Positions 1-8,364 of a stretch of 64,000 bases of DNA are shown one piece after another. The notes beneath the pieces are model-generated. The model had not been told where the DNA came from. It saw nothing but the letters and a program-made list of their open reading frames with translations, and ran no database searches. Positions within the stretch are counted from its first letter, which is position 1. Every line of letters starts with the position of its first letter. A program made the translations under genes and the position numbers. Source of the DNA: Coprococcus ammoniilyticus (lineage in GTDB: Bacteria > Bacillota > Clostridia > Lachnospirales > Lachnospiraceae); the NCBI RefSeq assembly GCF_025567345.1, contig NZ_JAOQJS010000001.1, positions 532,232 to 596,231 of the forward strand, read 5' to 3'.

Positions 1-250
1 CGAACTTATTATTTTTATAGTCCGTGTTACCACCTAACTTCAGGAAAAACTTCCTGCACTCTGTACGGCCAGATCTCTTAACCGTTGTTCCTGTAACGTG
101 GAACCTTCCGTTGACTGCTAATCTAAAACCTATTTCGCAATCACAGCTCGGGGACTGCTTCCTTAAGATGTTCTACAGGCTCACACCAGCCGCCTGCTCT
201 CTGAAGTAACACTTGCTTAAGTACTCCTTCCTGTCATAGCCTTTGATTTT
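1..250 (-). pseudogene. Decayed coding remnant at window edge, unidentified
   Basis: Read on the minus strand, this stretch gives a plausible protein-like frame (for example a run containing GRFHVTGTTVKRSG) that stays open to the window edge but has an in-frame stop near position 178. No start codon or ribosome binding site is visible inside the window, and the gene would continue beyond base 1. I do not recognise the family. The plus-strand frame over the same bases has no Shine-Dalgarno site and unnatural composition, so I prefer a minus-strand remnant. Confidence 0.25.
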
Positions 251-348
251 TCTAAAAGTCTAGCACTGCACAGGGGAAAAGTCAACTTAATTTTTATGGA
301 ATTATAATTGTTTAAAAAATATATACAATTAATACTACAATACAACGT

Positions 349-960
349 TTGAATACAAAAAGACAAAATAAATACAATAAAATGATTAAATTGTCAAAAA
401 ATAATGTTGACAAAATGGGTATTATCACATATAATAAAGATACATTAAAGAACGGTCATCAAACAGATGCCACCTGGATAAACAGATCGAGGTCCGGTAC
501 ACGGAAACTGGTCAAAAGTAAAAGGTGTTTTCCAGAAGTTCAAGGAAGGAGGAGATTCCGTTGGATACAATTGAAGAACAGTTTTATCGTAGCAGCATAC
601 ATGATTGGGAAGTTGTTTCCACACGGGATGCCTTATCGATATAACTTGAAACAAGTCCCCACACAGATGTCGGTTCGGCATAGATTGAAGTATCGGGACG
701 TAGGTATTAGATTACCGGTTATGTTCTGCTAGGATTGTTCAAAACACAAGATATAGGTAGTGTTTCAAGGGCATTAGGCTATATCACATAGACGCTTAGA
801 AGTTGTTGGAAGGATTGGTACAACATAGTATCTGTTCAGGCAGTGACTGTTACAGATGCCACTTGTTTAGATTCGTTATAAGCAGGAGTTTATATAATAT
901 GTACCATTGCGGTATAACATTTCACATCTTTTGAAATATTGTACCATACATCTAAGATTT
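349..960. pseudogene. Non-coding or decayed stretch with broken protein-like frames
   Basis: A TTG-initiated frame at 349-732 has no convincing ribosome binding site and odd composition. From about 555 to 790 a different plus-strand frame is protein-like (segments such as DTIEEQFYRSSIHDWEVVSTRDALSI, here cited only in part: EEQFYRSSIHDWEVV, and later LLGLFKTQDIGSVSRALGY) but is cut by three stops. This looks like an old gene, possibly a mobile-element gene, inactivated by point mutation. No family could be named. The flanking DNA at 250-350 and 800-1110 is AT-rich and shows nothing else apart from the terminator that follows. Confidence 0.3.
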
Positions 961-1110
961 GAATGATGCAGTTGCATCGGGAGCATACATAATTGCTCAT
1001 CCTTCAGTAGAATTTATTTATAGATTTTATATAAAATGGCGTTTTATATGGCGGGTGTGGAAACCTCGAATATTTACAGAATACTTCGACAATAATCTAA
1101 AATTAAATAC

Positions 1111-1150
1111 ATACAAAAGCCCAGGTGCTTATGCATCTGGGTTTTTGTAT
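1111..1150. terminator. Bidirectional intrinsic terminator
   Basis: A stem CCCAGGTGC / GCATCTGGG (one G-U pair) around a TTAT loop is flanked by A-rich sequence on the left and a T5 run on the right, so it can act in both directions. On the minus strand it lies about 60 bases after the stop of the membrane protein at 1213-1752 and is its likely terminator. Confidence 0.8.
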
Positions 1151-1212
1151 GTTCATCGAGCCAGTAGGCAGATGGGATATATTACACGATTTGGGTTGAT
1201 CGATTCTGTAAG

Positions 1213-1752
1213 TTATTCTGTCGGTGGGATAAAGATCGGGAGATTCGGTGCATTATAAGAGAAAACAGCGGTGATAAGGATAAGTCCGATCAGAAGAATA
1301 TAACCGATACTATATACCCATTTTGGAATCTGGTGGAGCGAAAGCAGGTGAATCACACTTAGAAGCTGTCCTGCCAGAATACCGATGCCATAGGCTGTAA
1401 GGTCGATAGACATTCCGGTAAGTCCGAATCCGCCGGAGAACACATAATAGATGCTGACAATGATCAGATCTGAGATGCAGACGCTGGCTGAGATCATCAG
1501 GATCACTTTATGGATCGAAGGTCCACAGGGAATAAAATGCAGACCATAAAGGATCAGCATAACGATGAGCACCGGATACAGGGTAAGCTTCAGATGCTCC
1601 CAGATACTTTCATTGATCGGTGTGCACCAGGCGACCAGATTACTTTTCTCTAAGATGACATATAGAAAATGCCAGCCGCTTCCAAGTATCACAATACAGA
1701 TGGAAGAGAAAACACTCCAGATAAAAAAGTTGTGTTTAACAGACTGATTCAT
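1213..1752 (-). CDS. Multi-pass membrane protein, DUF6512-like
   Basis: A 179-residue hydrophobic protein with about five membrane segments (roughly residues 9-32, 55-75, 82-105, 115-138 and 145-168). The early motif NESIWEHLKLTLYP, an acidic/aromatic patch at the start of the second helix, is the feature I associate with the DUF6512 group of small Firmicute membrane proteins; this assignment is from memory. Function is unknown and no catalytic residues are evident. The ATG at 1752 is preceded by an AGGAGG-like sequence on the minus strand (TGGAGGATTTCA). The gene is transcribed alone, divergent from malic enzyme, and is followed by the terminator at 1111-1150. Confidence 0.7.
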   Translation of the reverse strand: MNQSVKHNFFIWSVFSSICIVILGSGWHFLYVILEKSNLVAWCTPINESIWEHLKLTLYPVLIVMLILYGLHFIPCGPSIHKVILMISASVCISDLIIVSIYYVFSGGFGLTGMSIDLTAYGIGILAGQLLSVIHLLSLHQIPKWVYSIGYILLIGLILITAVFSYNAPNLPIFIPPTE

Positions 1753-1909
1753 TGAAATCCTCCATATTATTTTGTGGTATTAATTGCTGTTATATGCCAG
1801 CAATTTATGTTATTATATCTATATAATATATTCACAAAAACCAGAATATATGCAGCCATATAGAAGATGGTTTCAGATATAATAATCAATGAATAAAGGA
1901 GTTATACAA

Positions 1910-3079
1910 ATGGATTACAATAGCCTGAGCTTAAAGATGCATGAGGAGAATAAAGGAAAGGTTGAGGTTATCTCAAAGGTTAAAGTCAAAGACAGAGACG
2001 ACTTAAGTACAGCATATACACCGGGTGTTGCAGAGCCATGCAGAAAGATCCGAGACAATAAGGCTGATGTATACAAATATACATGTAAGGGCAATATGGT
2101 AGCGGTTGTTTCCGATGGAACTGCAGTTCTCGGACTTGGCGATATCGGACCAGAGGCTGCGATTCCTGTTATGGAAGGAAAAGCTATCCTGTTTAAAGAA
2201 TTTGGTGGAGTAGATGCATTCCCTATTTGTCTTGATACAAAGGATGTAGATGAGATTGTAGAAACCGTAAAACGAATCGCTCCTGTATTTGGCGGTATCA
2301 ATCTGGAGGATATATCAGCACCAAGATGTTTTGAGATTGAGAGAAGATTGAAGGAAGAATTGGACATCCCTGTATTCCATGATGACCAGCACGGAACAGC
2401 TATTGTTGTATCCGCAGGTCTGATCAATGCACTGAGGTTGGTAGGTAAAGATTTTGATAAGGCAAATGTTGTAATCAATGGTGCAGGCTCAGCCGGTATC
2501 TCTATCTGTAAGCTGCTTCTTCAGCTTGGCATCGGAAATGTAGTTCTGGTTGACAAGCAGGGTGCACTCTGTCCGGGTCAGGACTGGATGAATCCGGCAC
2601 AGGCAGATATGGCAGAGATCACAAATAAAGACAGACAGACCGGAAATCTTGCAGAGATCATGAAGGGGAAGGATGTATTTATTGGAGTATCAGCACCGAA
2701 TATCGTAACGGCAGAGATGGTAGCATCCATGGCAGCCGATCCTATCGTATTTGCTATGGCGAATCCGACACCGGAGATCATGCCCGAGGAAGCAAAGAAG
2801 GGCGGCGTTCGTGTTATGGCGACTGGACGTTCTGACTATCCAAATCAGATCAACAATGTTCTGGTTTTCCCTGGTATCTTCCGTGGCGCACTGGATGCAA
2901 AGGCTACAGGAATTACAGAGGAAATGAAGATGGCAGCAGCAAAAGCAATCGCATCAATTGTAACCGATGAAGAATTAAATGAAGAATATATTATTCCGGG
3001 TGCATTTGATGACAGAGTAGCAAAGGTGGTTGCCAAGGCAGTTGCGGATGAAGCACATAAGCTTGGTATAACAAAATAA
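1910..3079 (+). CDS. NAD(P)-dependent malic enzyme
   Basis: Cytosolic oxidative decarboxylase converting malate to pyruvate and CO2 with reduction of NAD(P). The protein is 389 residues, the usual length of the short bacterial malic enzymes (YtsJ/MaeB N-terminal type without a phosphotransacetylase tail). The N-terminal malic domain carries the STAYTPGVAEPC motif and the metal-binding patch around FHDDQHGTA. The Rossmann domain shows GAGSAGISICK, and a C-terminal ATGRSDYPNQINN block is typical. An in-frame ATG exists at 1889, but AAAGGAG at about 1895 lies inside that extension and is correctly spaced from the ATG at 1910, so 1910 is the start. It is followed 85 bases later by methylglyoxal synthase; both act at the triose/pyruvate node. 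Confidence 0.93.
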   Translation: MDYNSLSLKMHEENKGKVEVISKVKVKDRDDLSTAYTPGVAEPCRKIRDNKADVYKYTCKGNMVAVVSDGTAVLGLGDIGPEAAIPVMEGKAILFKEFGGVDAFPICLDTKDVDEIVETVKRIAPVFGGINLEDISAPRCFEIERRLKEELDIPVFHDDQHGTAIVVSAGLINALRLVGKDFDKANVVINGAGSAGISICKLLLQLGIGNVVLVDKQGALCPGQDWMNPAQADMAEITNKDRQTGNLAEIMKGKDVFIGVSAPNIVTAEMVASMAADPIVFAMANPTPEIMPEEAKKGGVRVMATGRSDYPNQINNVLVFPGIFRGALDAKATGITEEMKMAAAKAIASIVTDEELNEEYIIPGAFDDRVAKVVAKAVADEAHKLGITK

Positions 3080-3164
3080 TAAAGGCTTGCAGAAATGTCC
3101 ACTGGCAGAAATGTCGTGGTAATTCTTATAAGGTAAGCAGGTTTTGACAGAAAGGAGACCTAAT

Positions 3165-3635
3165 ATGACAGATGATTTTGTGACACTTACGATTGAGAAA
3201 CAGAAGAATATTGCACTGATCGCACATGATAGCAAAAAGGCTGAGATGATCGAGTGGTGTAATGATAATAAGGACATACTGAAAAATCATTTTCTCTGCG
3301 GAACCGGAACAACAGCCCGGATGATCGCAGATAAGACAGGACTGCCGGTGCGAGGTTACAACAGCGGACCATTAGGCGGTGATCAGCAGATCGGTGCCAA
3401 GATCGTAGAGGGCAGAATCGACATGGTGATCTTCTTTTCGGATCCTCTGACAGCACAACCACATGATCCGGATGTAAAAGCGCTGCTTCGTATCGCGCAG
3501 GTGTATGATATTCCAATTGCAAATAACAAGTCGACTGCAGATTTTATGATCAATTCCAAATACATGGATCAGGAATACGATCATAAGGTGATCAATTTCA
3601 AGAAGAATATCAGACAACGTGCAGAAAGTCTGTAA
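3165..3635 (+). CDS. mgsA: Methylglyoxal synthase
   Basis: Converts dihydroxyacetone phosphate to methylglyoxal and phosphate, a bypass that frees phosphate when sugar phosphates pile up. The 156-residue product has the family landmarks: LIAHDSKK with His21, phosphate-binding GTGTT (46-50), SGPLGGDQQIG with the catalytic Asp73, and SDPLTAQPHDPD with His100 and Asp103. These match E. coli His19, Asp71, His98 and Asp101 with a constant offset of two. A TTG start at 3144 is possible in the same frame, but AAAGGAG at 3151-3157 sits ideally before ATG 3165. The gene probably shares transcripts with the upstream malic enzyme and ends at the long hairpin at 3681-3759. Confidence 0.95.
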   Translation: MTDDFVTLTIEKQKNIALIAHDSKKAEMIEWCNDNKDILKNHFLCGTGTTARMIADKTGLPVRGYNSGPLGGDQQIGAKIVEGRIDMVIFFSDPLTAQPHDPDVKALLRIAQVYDIPIANNKSTADFMINSKYMDQEYDHKVINFKKNIRQRAESL

Positions 3636-3680
3636 ACGGTATATCTTATAAATTTACAGGAAAGACAAACATATAAAAAT

Positions 3681-3759
3681 AAAAACAGTGCCTGGTTTTA
3701 ATACTGTCAGATTCACGGTGGATTCGTGGAAATGGTTGTATCGGTCAGGCACTGTTTTT
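3681..3759 (+). terminator. Long hairpin terminator after mgsA
   Basis: Arms AAAAACAGTGCCTG and TCAGGCACTGTTTTT are perfectly complementary and enclose about 50 bases that contain a second, smaller stem (TCACG / CGTGG). The right arm ends in T5. This is a plausible bidirectional terminator, larger than a usual one. The AT-rich bases to 3930 show no convincing gene. Confidence 0.7.
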
Positions 3760-3931
3760 GTATGCAGAAAAAAATGAAAAGAAAAACGCTCTGCGCAAAA
3801 AACAATTTAGAAATTCTACTGCTGGTTAGAAAATGCTTCGTTGGTTTGTTCTATAAAAAGACAAATTTTGACAGAATACAAAAGAGAAGGTTGAAGCATA
3901 TTAATCCGGAAAGCAATATGGAGAAAGATTA

Positions 3932-4267
3932 GTGAAGATTAACAGAACGTTTCTAGGACAACGGTTGAAAGAAGCAAGAAAGAAAAAAGGTCTTACCCAG
4001 CAACAGTTGGGAGAATTGACTGAACTCAGTGATAAATATATCAGCAGGATCGAAACAGGTAAGGCAGATATGTCACTGGATTGTTTTGTTGCATTGATCA
4101 ATACGTTGGAGATATCTGCTGATTATGTTCTTCAGGACAGTTTGTATATGGATTATGAAATTGGGGATGACGAGAAGAAAAAACATATCTCATATCAGAG
4201 ATTTGGGGCTGAGAAAACAGAACAGTTGTTATATATGCTTGATAAACTTACAGCAATGATGAAATAA
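3932..4267 (+). CDS. XRE-family helix-turn-helix regulator
   Basis: A 111-residue cytosolic DNA-binding protein. Residues about 8-62 form a Cro/CI-type helix-turn-helix (LKEARKKKGLTQQQLGELT, then SDKYISRIETGKADMSLD), followed by VALINTLEISADYVL, the usual closing helix. The short C-terminus (about 45 residues) has no recognised effector domain. The start is GTG at 3932, placed after GGAG at 3920; no ATG gives a full helix-turn-helix. It is the first gene of a tight set with the LytTR response regulator 30 bases downstream and a GHKL kinase, so it probably co-regulates the same process. Its target is not visible. Confidence 0.85.
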   Translation: MKINRTFLGQRLKEARKKKGLTQQQLGELTELSDKYISRIETGKADMSLDCFVALINTLEISADYVLQDSLYMDYEIGDDEKKKHISYQRFGAEKTEQLLYMLDKLTAMMK

Positions 4268-4296
4268 GTACAAATTATATTATGGGGGGAAATATT

Positions 4297-5019
4297 ATGA
4301 TTCGGATTGCGGTTTGTGATGATGAGCAGCATGTTCTGGACGAGATCAGTCAGATGACAGCAACGTATATGAGAAGCTGTAATTTCAATTTTCAGATTGA
4401 TACATTTTGCAGTGGCGAGGAGCTGCTGATGGAGATCGACCAGAGCGGGATGTATCAGATCGTATTTCTGGATATTGAGCTGACGGAGATGAATGGGATC
4501 CGGGTGGCAGTACAGCTTCGGAAACAGTATCCATCTATGCTTCTTGTATTTGTGTCCGGGTACAGTGAATATTATCGGGCGGCCTTTGATGTCCAGCCAT
4601 TTCAGTTTTTAGATAAACCGGTAAATGAACAGACCTTTCTTCCTTTGCTTGACAGAATTATATGTCATGTCAGAAACAATATGGAAATTCTTCCATTCTA
4701 TTATAATCGCACGTATTACGCTATTAACATTGGAGATATTATTTATCTGGAGAGTAACCGCCGGGTGATCACGGCTGTTTGTGTCTCCGGAATATTTGAA
4801 TTTTATGATAAACTTGAGAATCTGGAAAAATATCTGGAGGAGCACCAGCAGCATTTTGTCCGGATCCACAAATCCTATCTGGTCAATACCAGTCATATCA
4901 GGGAGCTTCGATACTCAGAAGTTATCATGAGTAATGGGATGGAGCTTGCCATCAGCAGAGACAATAAGAAATATGTCCGGGAATATTATATGGACTGGAT
5001 CGGGGGAGCAGGCATTTGA
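4297..5019 (+). CDS. LytTR-family response regulator (AgrA-like)
   Basis: Two-domain regulator of 240 residues from this start. The N-terminal receiver (about 1-120) has the acidic pair in AVCDDEQ, the phospho-acceptor Asp in FLDIELTEMNG, and a conserved Lys in FLDKPV. The C-terminal LytTR DNA-binding domain (about 140-238) includes IIYLESNRRVI and FVRIHKSYLVN, both standard LytTR motifs. I chose ATG 4297 rather than 4282 because GGGGGGA at 4284-4290 is the ribosome binding site and would lie inside the longer version. Its stop overlaps the TTG start of the kinase, indicating translational coupling. No peptide pheromone gene or AgrB-like protease was found nearby, so the input signal is unknown. 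Confidence 0.9.
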   Translation: MIRIAVCDDEQHVLDEISQMTATYMRSCNFNFQIDTFCSGEELLMEIDQSGMYQIVFLDIELTEMNGIRVAVQLRKQYPSMLLVFVSGYSEYYRAAFDVQPFQFLDKPVNEQTFLPLLDRIICHVRNNMEILPFYYNRTYYAINIGDIIYLESNRRVITAVCVSGIFEFYDKLENLEKYLEEHQQHFVRIHKSYLVNTSHIRELRYSEVIMSNGMELAISRDNKKYVREYYMDWIGGAGI

Positions 5020-6284
5020 GTTCTATTCTGTCGCTGGCATCTAATCTTTTTTATATCTGGACAATCCGGTTATTTGGAAGTTCTGGCTGTATATCCGGAA
5101 AATGCAGGGAAATAGCCGGGAAATCTCAATATCCATGGAAACAGGCGGCTGTTACAGGCATTTATCTGGCAGTGTTTATGATCGCTGCTGAAAAGCTTGT
5201 TTATCGTTATTTTATTATGGTTGGAAGCCATGCTGATGTTGGAAAAGAAACTTTTATAAGGCTTCAGATATCTGCTGTATCTATTTCAAGAATTATCCTT
5301 TTAGTATTTATAAAATTGAATATTCTGGCGTGGAGAATGCTGTGGAGAAGTCATCATGCAAATGTTGGTGCACCCGATATGGATGAGACTTGTCCGGATC
5401 CACTACTGGTCTTGCAGTATAAGGTGACGTTTGGAGATTTTGTGGAGGTATTTTGTGTTCCGGTAATAACCTTGGCATTGTTTACACATTTTCGGACGGC
5501 ATGTGGAGGAAAACATTTTCCGACCATTGTACTGCTTCTGTATGCGGTCAATATATTATCCAGTAACCTGTATCGTCAGGAAAGAAATGGACAGATACGG
5601 GAAGTGAATGTCCGGACGATGCGTGCGGAAGCAGAACAGTATAAGGCATATAGTTTTTCTCTGGGAAAGGTCTGGCAGGAATTTCGGAAATTTCGTCATG
5701 ACCTGAAGAAGCAATATATGCTGGAATGTGTGTATCTGGAAAATGGTCAATATGAGCTGCTGCATCAGGAATATGAAAAGGCACTGGCAGTTGTGGTGGC
5801 AAAGGAGGTGATTTCCGGGCATGTTCTGATTGATGCAATTTTGTCCTATAAAAAGCGGGAAGCATCCGAACGGGGAATTGAGATCACGACATGGATATCA
5901 GTGCCGATCGATCTTGCGATCAATGACCATCATTTGAATATGCTGCTTGGAAATATACTGGACAATGCCGTAAAATATACGATTCGTGGGGGAAAAATAG
6001 GGATCAAGATTTTATATGACAGGAGCAATCTTATGATCGTATGCAGGAATACGATCAAGGAAATGACGGTAAACAGCATACAGATCAGCGGGTCTGTCGG
6101 CGGGGCAGAAAAGCAAATACCCGGATTGCGTAACGGGCAGGTGGAGCGGAACCCGCATGGTCTGGGCCTTCAGATTGTGCAGGAAGTAGTGGCATTTTAT
6201 AATGGAACATTTGAAATAAAAAAGAGTGAATTTGAGTATGTAGTGCGTGCTTTTTTGGAATTGCAATACCAAAAGTTACATTGA
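5016..6284 (+). CDS. GHKL-type sensor histidine kinase (AgrC-like)
   Basis: Membrane sensor of 422 residues and the partner of the overlapping LytTR regulator. The N-terminal half has several hydrophobic segments (about 45-62, 85-108, 145-180). A dimerisation helix contains the phospho-acceptor in RKFRHDLKKQY, with the His next to Asp as in AgrC/HPK10 kinases. The ATPase domain has LLGNILDNAVKY (N box) and NPHGLGLQIV (G2 box). The start is a TTG overlapping the regulator's TGA, with GGGGGA about ten bases upstream; no better start exists. A usual AgrC has six or seven membrane helices, and the count here is less clear. No terminator was seen directly after it. Confidence 0.88.
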   Translation: MSSILSLASNLFYIWTIRLFGSSGCISGKCREIAGKSQYPWKQAAVTGIYLAVFMIAAEKLVYRYFIMVGSHADVGKETFIRLQISAVSISRIILLVFIKLNILAWRMLWRSHHANVGAPDMDETCPDPLLVLQYKVTFGDFVEVFCVPVITLALFTHFRTACGGKHFPTIVLLLYAVNILSSNLYRQERNGQIREVNVRTMRAEAEQYKAYSFSLGKVWQEFRKFRHDLKKQYMLECVYLENGQYELLHQEYEKALAVVVAKEVISGHVLIDAILSYKKREASERGIEITTWISVPIDLAINDHHLNMLLGNILDNAVKYTIRGGKIGIKILYDRSNLMIVCRNTIKEMTVNSIQISGSVGGAEKQIPGLRNGQVERNPHGLGLQIVQEVVAFYNGTFEIKKSEFEYVVRAFLELQYQKLH

Positions 6285-6440
6285 GACATGCTATTTATTA
6301 CATCAACGGTTTTTCGCAGGCGATTTTTTGTATAGTGATGTTACGGGATATATGAAGGGATTCCGATAAACAAAAATGGAAGGAGGGTAGTGACAACATA
6401 AAAAAATAAACCAGAAAAATTTATAAGATGTCAAAAATGG

Positions 6441-6496
6441 TGCAGGTCTGGAAGCGCAGCATATCGGGAGATTCGCTTAGCTGCTTCAGGTCTGCA
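6441..6496 (-). terminator. Terminator-like hairpin after ylmH
   Basis: Imperfect arms TGCAGGTCTGGAAGC and GCTTCAGGTCTGCA surround a loop of about 20 bases. Read on the minus strand the hairpin follows the YlmH stop and is followed by CCATTTTTG. The U tract is short, so this is only probable. Confidence 0.5.
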
Positions 6497-6514
6497 CTGT
6501 TTGTATGTATTAAT

Positions 6515-7294
6515 TCAGACATAACGTTCAAATGTCAGATAGATCCTGCCTTTCCGGGTTTCATGTCCACAGCCTTTATAGATGAATTTGCCATATCCGC
6601 GGATGGACAGAGTATCCTCCGGTTTCAGGTTATAGCTGTTATTTTCAAGAACGCGATTGTTTAAAAATACTTTTTTTTCACGGAACAGGGTGACAGTCTG
6701 GCTTCTGGAGAGCTTCGTGATAGAAGCAATGGCAGCATCGATCCGTTCTGAGGCAGCAATGCACTGAAATTCTTCCAGTGTTGGTACAATATCCGGCAGG
6801 TCATCATCCGGGCAGATGGTACAGCGGACATTGGTATGTTTGATGCGGGTAAGATTATCAGTGATGTAATCTGCGATCGAAGATACACAGAACACATAAG
6901 CGGTATTTCGTTTTCCGCTTCTGGAGGATTCTTTCATGACAATATCACCGGTCATTTCACGTTCAATACCAAGGTTCATCAGAGAACCCAGAACGTCGCG
7001 GTGAGTCAGCTCGTCTGAAAATTTGTCCAGTAATGGTGTGATCTGAAGTATGGTGATCGGAAATGGAAGTTCATATCCGGTCATATCCTCTGATCCAAAG
7101 CGGATCATAACACGGTCACATCCTTCCCGGCCACCGAAAATCTGATATGGTACATGGTTGATGTCCGGCAGGATAGAATAGAAAATATCCAGATCGGATG
7201 CAGACAGAAAATTTGTAAAGGTATAGATATTCTTCTGATAGGCTTTATTTGCCAGATCCTTGAATCGTCCCTGTAATAATGCATCTGTATTCAT
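6515..7294 (-). CDS. ylmH: YlmH-family S4-domain RNA-binding protein
   Basis: A 259-residue protein of the YlmH family, known in Gram-positives from the division gene cluster and as a ribosome-associated quality-control factor. The N-terminal two thirds hold the family domain (YTFTNFLSASDLDI, then FGGREGCDRVMIRFG and YPFPI-like ELPFPITILQI, and HRDVLGSLMNLGIEREMTGDI). The C-terminal S4 domain carries LSRSQTVTLFREKKVFLNN. A longer frame starts at 7333, but AGGAGG lies correctly before ATG 7294. In many Firmicutes ylmH sits with sepF and divIVA; here it stands alone, divergent from a candidate RNA gene. Confidence 0.9.
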   Translation of the reverse strand: MNTDALLQGRFKDLANKAYQKNIYTFTNFLSASDLDIFYSILPDINHVPYQIFGGREGCDRVMIRFGSEDMTGYELPFPITILQITPLLDKFSDELTHRDVLGSLMNLGIEREMTGDIVMKESSRSGKRNTAYVFCVSSIADYITDNLTRIKHTNVRCTICPDDDLPDIVPTLEEFQCIAASERIDAAIASITKLSRSQTVTLFREKKVFLNNRVLENNSYNLKPEDTLSIRGYGKFIYKGCGHETRKGRIYLTFERYV

Positions 7295-7407
7295 GTGGTT
7301 TTCCTCCTGCGCGGCTGTGTTGTGTTTTTTCAATCTATGTAGAATGATAGGATTATTGGAACAATTTGTAAAGGGGGGAAAGAAATCTTAACTTTTTTGA
7401 AATATTC

Positions 7408-7436
7408 TTGACAAAATCTATACAAACGTATATATT
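7408..7436 (+). promoter_or_regulatory. Strong sigma-A-type promoter in front of a small RNA
   Basis: TTGACA at 7408-7413 and TATATT at 7431-7436 are separated by exactly 17 bases. No open reading frame with a ribosome binding site follows before the terminator at 7537-7564. Confidence 0.75.
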
Positions 7437-7440
7437 GTGT

Positions 7441-7564
7441 AAAGCGTCTGGCGCGATAGAAGAGGATTCCGAATACGGGGTCAGTAAGATTGTGACAGAC
7501 GTTATATATTTGCATAGTATTTTTTTCGAAAGATGAGGAGTTCAGTTTTGAGCTCCTTTTTCTT
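7441..7564 (+). ncRNA. Candidate small structured RNA of about 125 nt
   Basis: The segment has its own promoter and a terminator (GGAGTTC / GAGCTCC with T5, 7537-7564) and lacks a credible coding frame. Near the 5' end AGCGTCTG (7443-7450) pairs with CAGACGTT (7496-7503), a closing helix of eight pairs with one G-U, around a 45-base internal region. I compared it by eye with 6S, SRP, tmRNA, RNase P and common riboswitches and recognised none. It is transcribed divergently from ylmH. It could be a trans-acting regulator or an untranslated leader that always terminates. Confidence 0.55.
7537..7564 (+). terminator. Intrinsic terminator of the candidate RNA
   Basis: Stem GGAGTTC / GAGCTCC with a seven-base loop, followed by a T-rich run. 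Confidence 0.75.
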
Positions 7565-7904
7565 TATATCTGACGGAGAAATTAGGTATTGTTACATTCC
7601 GGATTTTATTTTTTAAGAAGAAAATATAAACGCTTCGCGATATAAAAAAGTATTCTGAACAAAAAATGGCATTTTTCACAATATTTTCAAATTTTTGCTG
7701 CTGTAAAAAATCGTAAAATGTCGAAAAGTATCGCACGCAAATCAAATTTTATTTGATTGAATTTGGCTGTTTGAGTAAAGAAATAGTAAATTTGACAAAA
7801 TGAGACAGGCAAAATCCGTCAAAATATTCATAAAGCTATCATATATAGTAAAATTTGTGCAAAAAGAACCATAAAACCCGGAAAACTTTATTTATTATGC
7901 AATA

Positions 7905-7933
7905 TTTACAAATTTGAATGAATTTGTTATCAT
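7905..7933 (+). promoter_or_regulatory. Promoter candidate of the C-tract RNA
   Basis: TTTACA (7905-7910) and TATCAT (7928-7933) are separated by 17 bases. The 340 bases between the previous terminator and this site are very AT-rich and show no gene. Confidence 0.5.
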
Positions 7934-7939
7934 AGCACC

Positions 7940-8195
7940 ATAAGAGATGGACAGGAAATAAAAACGAACATCTTGAAAGAAGTTACTACAGTGTAGTAAG
8001 TTAAAAAAGACAATTACTTAACATTTGAATAGATATGATGGAGGATTCCCAATGCACGAATTCGTATAATCCCTATATTACGATGTAATGTACCCCATAA
8101 CCCCCAAACCCCCCCAAACCCCCCCTTTTTGGAATCCTCCATGACCTCTCCTTTAAGAATGAGCCTCAGTATTAATTACTGGGGCTCAAGCCCTT
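7940..8195 (+). ncRNA. Candidate structured RNA with C-tract loop (G-quadruplex motif on minus strand)
   Basis: This non-coding segment lies between a promoter-like site and a strong hairpin (GAGCCTCAGTA / TACTGGGGCTC, 8161-8187). It contains a small palindrome (TTACTACA / TGTAGTAA, 7983-7999) and a perfect 12-base inverted repeat (ATGGAGGATTCC at 8038-8049, GGAATCCTCCAT at 8131-8142). The loop between the 12-base arms ends in four C runs of 4, 5, 7 and 7 with spacers ATAA, AAA and AAA (8093-8125). The left arm includes a consensus GGAGG followed by a five-codon frame (MHEFV, ATG at 8053); the right arm carries the matching CCTCC. No known RNA family was recognised. Confidence 0.5.
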
Positions 8196-8247
8196 TCTAT
8201 ACACAATTTTAATTTCTCCCGGATTTTTATTTATGATTTAATTGATA

Positions 8248-8346
8248 CAGCAGAAGGAATGGTATAAACCGATTGCTGGATGTCGATACTCTTTTATAAA
8301 GAAAGGAAGCCGGAATGGCTTATATACATGGCGGTTTCTTTTTGTA
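8248..8346 (+). promoter_or_regulatory. Leader with hairpin plus terminator-like structure
   Basis: A stem CAGCA / TGCTG (8248-8278) with an inner AATGGT / ACCGATT pairing is followed by AAAGAAAGGAAGCCG pairing with CGGTTTCTTT and a T5 run ending near 8346. This sits just upstream of the small gene at 8365 and resembles an attenuator or an unrecognised riboswitch. No family match was recognised. Confidence 0.4.
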
Positions 8347-8364
8347 TGAAAAGAGGAATGGGAT

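Noticed and set aside
24..209. Plus-strand 61-residue frame
   Set aside because: No Shine-Dalgarno site and poor composition; the minus-strand frame over the same bases looks more protein-like.
1565..1747. Plus-strand frame inside the DUF6512-like gene
   Set aside because: Shadow of the membrane protein; no ribosome binding site.
3726..3932. 68-residue frame before the XRE regulator
   Set aside because: Low complexity, starts inside the terminator hairpin and has no Shine-Dalgarno site.
6290..6440. Possible AgrD-type pheromone gene after the GHKL kinase
   Set aside because: No short frame with a hydrophobic leader and cysteine was found and no AgrB is present; the only good GGAGG precedes a frame that ends after three codons.
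7330..7745. Minus-strand frames of 61 and 67 residues
   Set aside because: AT-rich shadows overlapping the candidate RNA gene, without start signals.
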